In this document: one piece after another, positions 36,973-41,902 of the stretch | Position numbering within the stretch: the stretch's first letter is position 1 | Layout: every line of letters starts with the position of its first letter | Source: Deinococcus sp. | Lineage (GTDB): Bacteria > Deinococcota > Deinococci > Deinococcales > Deinococcaceae | Assembly: GCA_025351205.1 (NCBI GenBank) | Contig: JANXWI010000095.1 | Span: 1 to 41,902, forward strand | Direction of reading: 5' to 3' | DNA length: 41,902 nt | Translations under genes and position numbers: made by a program | The notes under the pieces: model-generated | Database searches by the model: none | What the model saw: only the letters and a program-made list of their open reading frames with translations | Told to the model about the DNA's origin: nothing

Positions 36973-37755
36973 ATGGCGAAGTCTTCTCTCAAAACCCCCC
37001 GCGAAATAGAGGCTATGCGCCGGGCCGGGTCGCTCGTCGCCGAGACCTTTCAGATGCTCGAACCCTATGTGGTGCCCGGCGTGAGCGTGCAGGAACTCGA
37101 TCACATTGCCGAGACGTTTATCCGTTCACGCGGGGCCACTCCCGCATACATCGGCTACGGTCCGCGCAACAACCCGTTTCCGGCCACCATCTGCGCCAGT
37201 GTCAACGAGGTTATCTGCCACGGCATTCCCGGCCCGCGCAGGCTGCGCGAGGGCGACATCATCGGCGTGGATATCGGCGTCAAGCTGAACGGCGTGTACG
37301 GTGACGCCTGCTACACCTACACGGTGGGCAACGTGGCCCCGGGCGTCCGCAAACTGGTCGAGACGGCCCGTGACTGCCTGGACGCCGGGCTGGCTGCCGT
37401 TAAACCGGGAGCACGCATGGGCGACATCGGCGAGGCCATCCAGAAGCTGGCGGAGGGGCGCGGCTTCGGGGTGGTGCGCGAGTACACCGGGCACGGCATC
37501 GGCAGGAATCTGCACGAGGAACCCACCGTCTACCACCACGGCAAGGCCGGGACGGGGCTGCCGCTGCAAGCGGGCATGGTGTTCACCATCGAGCCGATGA
37601 TCAACCTGGGCAGGCGCGAAACCAAACTGCTGCCCGACGGCTGGACGGTGGTGACCGCCGACGGCAAACCCAGTGCCCAGTTCGAGCACACGCTGGTGGT
37701 GACGCCCAGCGGCTACGACATCCTGACGCTGCCGCTGAAGACGGTGGGGGCGTAG
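36973..37755 (+). CDS. map: Methionine aminopeptidase, type I
   Basis: A 260-residue di-metal peptidase that removes the initiator methionine from new proteins. Metal ligands are D100 and D111 (IIGVDIGVKLNGVYGDACYTY), H174 (YTGHGIGRNLHE), E207 (FTIEPMI) and E238 (FEHTLVVT), with H83 (EVICHGIP) in the active site. Length is normal for type Ia. ATG at 36973 gives the expected N-terminus (TPREIEAMRRAG) and follows a -10 box. It is not in the spc/secY cluster here. It converges on a minus-strand operon ten bases beyond its stop. Confidence 0.96.
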   Translation: MAKSSLKTPREIEAMRRAGSLVAETFQMLEPYVVPGVSVQELDHIAETFIRSRGATPAYIGYGPRNNPFPATICASVNEVICHGIPGPRRLREGDIIGVDIGVKLNGVYGDACYTYTVGNVAPGVRKLVETARDCLDAGLAAVKPGARMGDIGEAIQKLAEGRGFGVVREYTGHGIGRNLHEEPTVYHHGKAGTGLPLQAGMVFTIEPMINLGRRETKLLPDGWTVVTADGKPSAQFEHTLVVTPSGYDILTLPLKTVGA

Positions 37756-37765
37756 GAGTCAGGAT

Positions 37766-38101
37766 CTAGACGTTTCCAACTCCCAGTAACAACCACCGGA
37801 CAGTGCCCAGCCAATCTATATCCGTGTCTTCTGGGATGGCCTGGAGCATGTTTTCAGGCCACCTTTCCGATGCCTTGAGTTTTTCAATGATCTTAAAAAT
37901 CCAGGCATTGTAATCGTCGCCGGGACGTTCTGGAATGATCCGCAGAATCTCGACCTCTTCGGCAGCGTTCCACTCCAGTTCGGTGGCAGCCTCCAGCGCG
38001 GGCCACCAGGGACTCCATACGGCGTCATCGGCGTTCGAGGCCGGAAGCTGACCGAGCGCGACCAGTTCCTGTAGTTCTGGGCGTACCAAGGATGTATTCA
38101 T
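37766..38101 (-). CDS. Small acidic protein, last gene of a five-gene operon, unknown function
   Basis: A 111-residue acidic, Trp-rich protein (eight Trp, in segments such as WSPWWPALEAATELEW and DIDWLGTVRWLLLG), with no signal peptide. ATG at 38101 overlaps the aminotransferase stop as ATGA (38098-38101), so it is coupled to it. GC is lower than in the rest of the operon (about 38% at 37861-37920), which suggests a different history. I do not recognise the family; it could be an immunity- or SMI1-like small protein, but this is a guess. Confidence 0.7.
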   Translation of the reverse strand: MNTSLVRPELQELVALGQLPASNADDAVWSPWWPALEAATELEWNAAEEVEILRIIPERPGDDYNAWIFKIIEKLKASERWPENMLQAIPEDTDIDWLGTVRWLLLGVGNV

Positions 38102-39402
38102 TCTATACCCATAAACGCTGCGTCCAGCTTTTCCAGCAGTTCGTCGGCCTGTTCATCTGTCAGGCTCAGCGGTGGCCCCAGCAGCAGGTGGTCGCCGCGC
38201 ACGCCGTCTACCGCTCCCGAGCCGGGATAGGTGATCAGGCCCAGGCCGAACGCCGCCCTGCCGACGCGGGCCGCTGTTCCAGGCGTCTGGAAGCTCTGGC
38301 CCGTCTGGGGGTCGCCCAGCACCACGCCCAGCATCAGGCCACGCCCGCGCACCTCCAGCATCACGGGATGGCGGGTCTGCAACTCCCGCAGGCCACCGAG
38401 CAGCCGTGTTCCCAGCTCCCGGCTGCGGCGCAGCAGGTCTTCCTGTTCCAGCACGCCCAGCACTGCCGCGCCCGCTGCCACGCTGACCGGATGGCCCGCG
38501 TAGGTGAAGCCATGCTTGAAGGCCCCGCTGCCGCCCATGACTGCTGCGTATACCCCCGGCGAGGCGGCGATTCCGGCCAGCGGCGCGTACCCGGCGGCCA
38601 GCCCCTTGCCCAGCACCACGATGTCGGGGGTCAGCATGTCGGTCCCAGGGCCGCCCCACTGCCGCACGGCCAGCGGCGTGCCGCAGCGTCCCATGCCGCT
38701 CATCACCTCGTCGGCAATGAACAGCACGCCGGACTCGCGGCAGATGTCGGCTATGCGTTCGTAGTAGCCCGCCGCCGGGGCCAGCGCGGCGTCGGAGGCT
38801 CCCACCACCGGCTCGGCCATGAAGGCGGCCACCGTATCCGGGCCGAGCTGCCCGATCAGCGTCCGCAGCGCTTCGGCGTCCTGTGCCCCGTCTGCGTGCG
38901 GGTTAGGAGCGGCCAGCTTGGGCCAGGCGTCCTCGTTCATCAGCGGCGCATACAGCTCACGCCGCGCCCCCATGCCCGAGGCCGCCAGGCTGCCCAGGCT
39001 GGCCCCGTGGTAGCTGGGTCGCCGCGTGATGATCCGGAATCTGCCCGGTTCGCCGCGTTCGGCGTGATACTGCCTGCTCAGCTTGATGGCGCTCTCGGTG
39101 GCCTCCGAGCCGCCCGACACCGCCCAGAAGCGGTAGCCCGGCAGGTCCAGAAAGGCCATCAGGCGGGCCGAATACTCTTCGAGCGCCGGAGAGCTGAACT
39201 GCGAGCCGTGGACGAAGGCCAGCGTGCGGGCGGCCTGCGCCATGGCCTCGGCGACCTCGCCTCGCCCCTGGCCGATGTTGGCGACCAGCGCCCCGGAAGC
39301 GCCGTCGAGATAACGCCTCCCAGCCGAGTCCCAGAGGTAGGGGCCAGCGGCCTTCACGGCGACGGGGTAGGGGAGGGCGGAACGGTAGAAGACGCTCGAC
39401 AT
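38098..39402 (-). CDS. Class III PLP aminotransferase
   Basis: A 434-residue fold type I transaminase. The PLP lysine is in DIVVLGKGLAAGYAPLAG, the preceding Asp is in LFIADEVMSGMGRCG, SGGSEATESAIKLSRQYH is the cofactor phosphate-binding region, and GFTYAGHPVSVAAG follows. Class III members act on omega-amino groups or use pyruvate or 2-oxoglutarate as acceptor; the substrate cannot be told. ATG at 39402 gives the family N-terminus (VFYRSALPYPVAVKAAGPYLWD); the longer frame is not homologous. It begins 11 bases after the phosphotransferase stop and overlaps the small acidic protein gene. Confidence 0.9.
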   Translation of the reverse strand: MSSVFYRSALPYPVAVKAAGPYLWDSAGRRYLDGASGALVANIGQGRGEVAEAMAQAARTLAFVHGSQFSSPALEEYSARLMAFLDLPGYRFWAVSGGSEATESAIKLSRQYHAERGEPGRFRIITRRPSYHGASLGSLAASGMGARRELYAPLMNEDAWPKLAAPNPHADGAQDAEALRTLIGQLGPDTVAAFMAEPVVGASDAALAPAAGYYERIADICRESGVLFIADEVMSGMGRCGTPLAVRQWGGPGTDMLTPDIVVLGKGLAAGYAPLAGIAASPGVYAAVMGGSGAFKHGFTYAGHPVSVAAGAAVLGVLEQEDLLRRSRELGTRLLGGLRELQTRHPVMLEVRGRGLMLGVVLGDPQTGQSFQTPGTAARVGRAAFGLGLITYPGSGAVDGVRGDHLLLGPPLSLTDEQADELLEKLDAAFMGIE

Positions 39403-39413
39403 GGACAAGAACC

Positions 39414-40310
39414 TCAGGGCAGGAAACGGGTGGACGTACGGGGCGGCAGGAAGTGGGCGGGCAGGGCGAGCCATTCGCGCAGAGGCGGCACCCCTTCGAC
39501 CTCCAGCGCCCGCAGGATCAGGCGGCAGGCGGCGCGGTGGGCCATCAGGTCGGGAAAGGGCAGGAGGTCCGAGTATCCGGTCTGAAATTCGGCGGCCCCA
39601 GTGGGAGAGAGCAGAAGTTCCCACAGGCACAGGTCGAGTTCGGGCGGCGCGTACACTGAAGCTTCCACGTCCACCAGCGCGTAGGGCTGCCCACCGCGCC
39701 AGATAAACTGTTCGCCCGCCCAGTCGAGCAGCATCGGCACCGTCCACCTGGGCGTGGGAGCGTCTGTAAACAATGATCTGAATTCGTCCCAGCCTTCAAC
39801 GGGAAAGCGTGCCGTCAGGTCGTCCAGGATGCTCAGCGCGCGAGGATAGAAATCGTCCACGATCCAGCCACGCGTGCCTGTGTCGGTCAGCGGCCCAAAA
39901 TAATCCAGCGCGAAGCTGTGGGCAGCAGCCACACGCCGCCCCAGTGCGGAGGCGTCTGCATCGGCCAACTCGCGGCCCGCTTCGCCCCCGATGAATTCTA
40001 CCTTCAGGGCGGGTTCGCCGAGAACCTGGGTCAGGCCCAGCGTCTCCGGTACCCTCCAGATGTTCAGGCCGCGCCAGAACAAGTAGGCGGCGGCCACCGT
40101 CTCCAGCTCGCGCGGGTCCACGCCGAACAGGCCGCGCAGCCCGGCCATGAAGGGGCTGACCTCGGGGGTGGTCCACCACGGACGCCGGGCGATGTACGTT
40201 CCCTGCGGCCCGTCCACCCGCCAGACATGTGAGGCGCGGCTGGAGTTGCCCGCGTTCAGCTCGGTCAACCGTTCGCCGATCTTTGGGCCAATGATTCTCA
40301 GATCGCTCAC
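39414..40310 (-). CDS. APH-like phosphotransferase family protein
   Basis: A 298-residue protein of the aminoglycoside phosphotransferase / choline kinase-like fold. The N-lobe includes NSSRASHVWRVDGPQGTYIARRPW with a probable nucleotide-binding strand, and KVEFIGGEAG lies in the hinge region. The C-lobe has MLLDWAGEQFIWRGGQPYALVDVEASVYAPPELDLCLWE, where ALVDVE takes the place of the metal-binding Asp segment. The usual HGDLHxxN catalytic loop is reduced to LLDWAGEQFIW, so it may be a divergent kinase or inactive. GTG at 40310 overlaps the DinB stop as GTGA; GTG at 40313 is the alternative. Confidence 0.75.
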   Translation of the reverse strand: MSDLRIIGPKIGERLTELNAGNSSRASHVWRVDGPQGTYIARRPWWTTPEVSPFMAGLRGLFGVDPRELETVAAAYLFWRGLNIWRVPETLGLTQVLGEPALKVEFIGGEAGRELADADASALGRRVAAAHSFALDYFGPLTDTGTRGWIVDDFYPRALSILDDLTARFPVEGWDEFRSLFTDAPTPRWTVPMLLDWAGEQFIWRGGQPYALVDVEASVYAPPELDLCLWELLLSPTGAAEFQTGYSDLLPFPDLMAHRAACRLILRALEVEGVPPLREWLALPAHFLPPRTSTRFLP

Positions 40311-40816
40311 CACGTATCTCCGCCCCCCGGCGGCGGCCACGCTCCGATCAGCTGCCGTACGGTCACCACCTGGCCCAGATGGTACAGGCCGTGCCCGGCG
40401 AAGCTGGTCAGCGGCACGATGCGGAACCGTCCCTGGGGGTCGTGGAGCTGCATGAACGCCTCGTCCTGAGCATACGCGGCGAGCGAATCCATGTCGCGCA
40501 GGAGGCTGAGTTTCATGGCTTCCCAGTCCTGTGTCTGCTGTGCTTCCGAGGTGTGGATCGGGCCGCCCGGCCAGCTCTCGGCGGCGCTCTCCACCCAGTC
40601 CGGGTCCTCGCCCCGGAACACGCCCAGCAGATACCGCTGCCAGAACTGCACGTGCGCCACGATGTCGGACACGCTGTGCGGCAGGCCCGCCGGAACCGTG
40701 CTGGCCTGCTGGGCGCTCAGGCCGTCGAGCGCCCGTTCCCAGCTGACGTTGGCGTTGCCGCCGTGAAACAGCGAAGACACCGCGTCCAGCGTCGTTACCT
40801 GGGGGGCGTTCACCAT
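40307..40816 (-). CDS. DinB-family protein (second paralogue)
   Basis: A 169-residue four-helix bundle of the DinB/YfiT type. These often bind a metal through three His and include thiol-dependent (bacillithiol or mycothiol) S-transferases. Candidate ligands are the His in GLPHSVSDIVAHVQFW and in FAGHGLYHLGQVVTVRQLIGAW. It shares many positions with the next gene upstream (GLPHSV, TVRQLI-AWPP, and the same ending GGGDTW), so the two are tandem duplicates. ATG at 40816 overlaps the upstream stop by seven bases. Confidence 0.87.
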   Translation of the reverse strand: MVNAPQVTTLDAVSSLFHGGNANVSWERALDGLSAQQASTVPAGLPHSVSDIVAHVQFWQRYLLGVFRGEDPDWVESAAESWPGGPIHTSEAQQTQDWEAMKLSLLRDMDSLAAYAQDEAFMQLHDPQGRFRIVPLTSFAGHGLYHLGQVVTVRQLIGAWPPPGGGDTW

Positions 40817-41301
40817 GTGTCGCCCCCACTGGCAGGCGGCCAGGCATGGATCAGCTGCCGCACCGTGATGATCTGTCCGAAATGGTGGGCGGTGTGCAGC
40901 GCGAAGTCGGCCAGCAGTTCGCCCAGCGTCTCGTCGTGGTTGACCGGGCTTTGCAGGTCGGGCCGCGAGGTGTGGGTGTCTACGCGGGCCAGCAGCCGGT
41001 AGAACTCGGATTTCAGACGTTCCCAGTCGGCGGCAGTGGCGGCGGGCCAGGTATCGGCAGCGTGGGCCGGGTAGGGGGCCGCTGCTCCGGTTTCCACCAC
41101 CTCCAGCATCCAGGCCAACCACCAGTTGATGTGCGCCAGCAGCCCCGCCACCGAGTGCGGCAGCCCTGCCGGGCGCGTCGCGGCCTGCTCGGCGCTCAGG
41201 TCGGACAGGCTGGCCTCCACGCCCACATACGCCTGCCCGCCCCGGTACAGGCGCGGCAGCAGGCGGGCAAAGGCGAGTTGAGAAAGGTTGGGATTGGTCA
41301 T
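40810..41301 (-). CDS. DinB-family protein (first paralogue)
   Basis: A 163-residue DinB-type four-helix protein, first gene of the five-gene operon. Putative metal ligands are the His in GLPHSVAGLLAHINWWLAW and in ALHTAHHFGQIITVRQLIHAW. Since this organism appears to make bacillithiol, a role as a bacillithiol S-transferase is possible for this family, but it is inference. ATG at 41301 is chosen because it gives the family N-terminus. GACACT six bases upstream could be a weak -10 box. It diverges from the DUF4180 gene. Confidence 0.87.
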   Translation of the reverse strand: MTNPNLSQLAFARLLPRLYRGGQAYVGVEASLSDLSAEQAATRPAGLPHSVAGLLAHINWWLAWMLEVVETGAAAPYPAHAADTWPAATAADWERLKSEFYRLLARVDTHTSRPDLQSPVNHDETLGELLADFALHTAHHFGQIITVRQLIHAWPPASGGDTW

Positions 41302-41356
41302 GGGAGTAGTGTCGCAGAATGCGTGTCGGAGGTGAACTGTGGCGCGCGAGGGTGAA

Positions 41357-41689
41357 ATGAACATCAGGAGTGCCGCCTCGCTGGGGCTGCAAATCGACGG
41401 TCTGGAAGACATTCAGGGGCTGCTCGGTGCGGCCTACCATCTGGACGGCCTGATTCTGCACGAAGCTGAGCTGGGGCCGGAGTTTTTCCGGTTGAGCAGC
41501 GGCGTGGCGGGCGAACTGTTTCAGACCTTCGTGAATTTCCGCCTGCCCGTCGCCGTGGTGATCGCAGACTTTTCGGCCCACGGGGAACGGTTTGCTGAGC
41601 TGGCCTACGAACATTCCAGACACCGGGGTGTGCGCTTCGTTCATACCGAAGACGAGGCGCGTTCATGGCTGGAAAGCCTTGTTCAGTAA
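41357..41689 (+). CDS. DUF4180 domain-containing protein
   Basis: A 110-residue protein matching the DUF4180 pattern: LDGLILHEAELGPEFFRLSSGVAGELFQTFVNFRLPVAVVIADF and then a short helix with a FVHTEDEA-like strand. Function is unknown. ATG at 41357 has GAGGGTG upstream and matches the family start; the in-frame GTG at 41339 adds six residues. A 13-bp tandem duplication sits on its stop codon and also covers the stop of the converging P5C dehydrogenase gene. Confidence 0.82.
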   Translation: MNIRSAASLGLQIDGLEDIQGLLGAAYHLDGLILHEAELGPEFFRLSSGVAGELFQTFVNFRLPVAVVIADFSAHGERFAELAYEHSRHRGVRFVHTEDEARSWLESLVQ

Positions 41690-41708
41690 CGCTGCTCAGT
41701 AACGCTGC
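41683..41708. repeat. 13-bp tandem duplication over two converging stop codons
   Basis: TCAGTAACGCTGC at 41683-41695 and again at 41696-41708, perfect. The first unit carries the TAA of the DUF4180 gene (+), the second the TGA of the P5C dehydrogenase gene (-). Confidence 0.95.
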
Positions 41709-41902
41709 GCCACCGTCTTGGTCTGCAAGAACCAGAACAGGTAGTCCGGCCCGCCGACCTTGGCGTTGGTGCCGCTCATGCCAAAGCCGCCAAAGGCGTG
41801 CGTGCCGCTCATAGCCCCGGTGCATTTGCGGTTCACGTACAGGTTGCCGACGTGAAACACCCGGCGGGCCTCCGCAATCTTGTGCGGGTCGCGGCTGTAG
41901 AA
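41696..41902 (-). CDS. L-glutamate gamma-semialdehyde (1-pyrroline-5-carboxylate) dehydrogenase, C-terminal part
   Basis: Reading the minus strand from the window edge gives 68 residues and a TGA at 41698-41696. The sequence is the C-terminus of P5C dehydrogenase, which oxidises glutamate semialdehyde to glutamate in proline breakdown. Typical parts are FHVGNLYVNRKCTGAM, HAFGGFGMSGTNAKVGGPDYL and the ending FLQTKTVAQRY, close to the Thermus and Bacillus RocA/PruA-type enzymes. The rest of the gene lies beyond the window, so the catalytic Cys is not visible. The gene converges on the DUF4180 gene. Confidence 0.9.
   Translation of the reverse strand, partial: FYSRDPHKIAEARRVFHVGNLYVNRKCTGAMSGTHAFGGFGMSGTNAKVGGPDYLFWFLQTKTVAQRY

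Overview
The window is a high-GC (mostly about 65-70%), gene-dense bacterial chromosome segment that looks like the genus Deinococcus. The reasons are a fused SecDF, a BshA enzyme for bacillithiol, many LysM/M23/amidase envelope enzymes, and a run of genes whose start codon lies only 6-9 nt after a TANNNT -10 box. That last arrangement is leaderless transcription, which is common in Deinococcus. No species is claimed. No tRNA, rRNA or CRISPR array was seen.

Layout. Positions 1-570 hold the 3' end of an IS66-type transposase and a probable IS right end. Then come recX (-) diverging from rpsT (+), a small exported protein (-), bshA (+) behind a small cysteine-rich leader ORF, a secreted EF-hand-like protein (-) and glgC (-). 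At 6.3-8.5 kb a coiled-coil protein of unknown function is translationally coupled to a SpoU/TrmH RNA methyltransferase. SecDF and a LysM/M23 peptidase follow, then pdxST, two tandem alpha/beta hydrolases and an M3 oligoendopeptidase. An AT-rich RCC1-repeat gene stands out at 19-20.3 kb. After it come YbjN, an RlpA-like protein coupled to an M24 peptidase, a second LysM/M23 peptidase, a thioesterase, aat, a Phd/PIN toxin-antitoxin pair, serA, cysK and gluQ. A repeat-rich stretch (30.3-31.5 kb) carries a lone beta/gamma-crystallin-like gene between two MITE-like elements. trpB and trpA follow, joined by a tiny bridge ORF, then an MFS permease and an amidase (-), map, and a five-gene minus-strand operon (two DinB paralogues, an APH-like phosphotransferase, a class III aminotransferase and a small acidic protein). 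The window ends in a DUF4180 gene converging on the 3' end of P5C dehydrogenase.

Most interesting signals. (1) A 42-codon leader ORF starts 9 nt after a -10 box, carries six Cys codons (four of them encoded by a 15-bp tandem array) and ends in a GTGA overlap with the bshA start. Bacillithiol contains cysteine, so a cysteine-sensing leader peptide is a testable idea. (2) A 37-codon ORF of LTGNK pentapeptide repeats, again from a 15-bp tandem array, fills the trpB-trpA gap exactly, with ATGA and GTGA overlaps at its two ends. (3) A MITE-like family (two clear copies, one decayed) has terminal inverted repeats and subterminal hairpins that covary between copies; in two copies the left end completes the stop codon of the upstream gene. 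(4) Short tandem duplications (13-16 bp) sit on or beside several stop codons.

Genes with linked functions: serA, cysK and trpBA (serine to cysteine and tryptophan), with bshA drawing on cysteine; pdxST making the PLP used by CysK, TrpB and the aminotransferase; and two M23 peptidases, RlpA and an amidase acting on the envelope.
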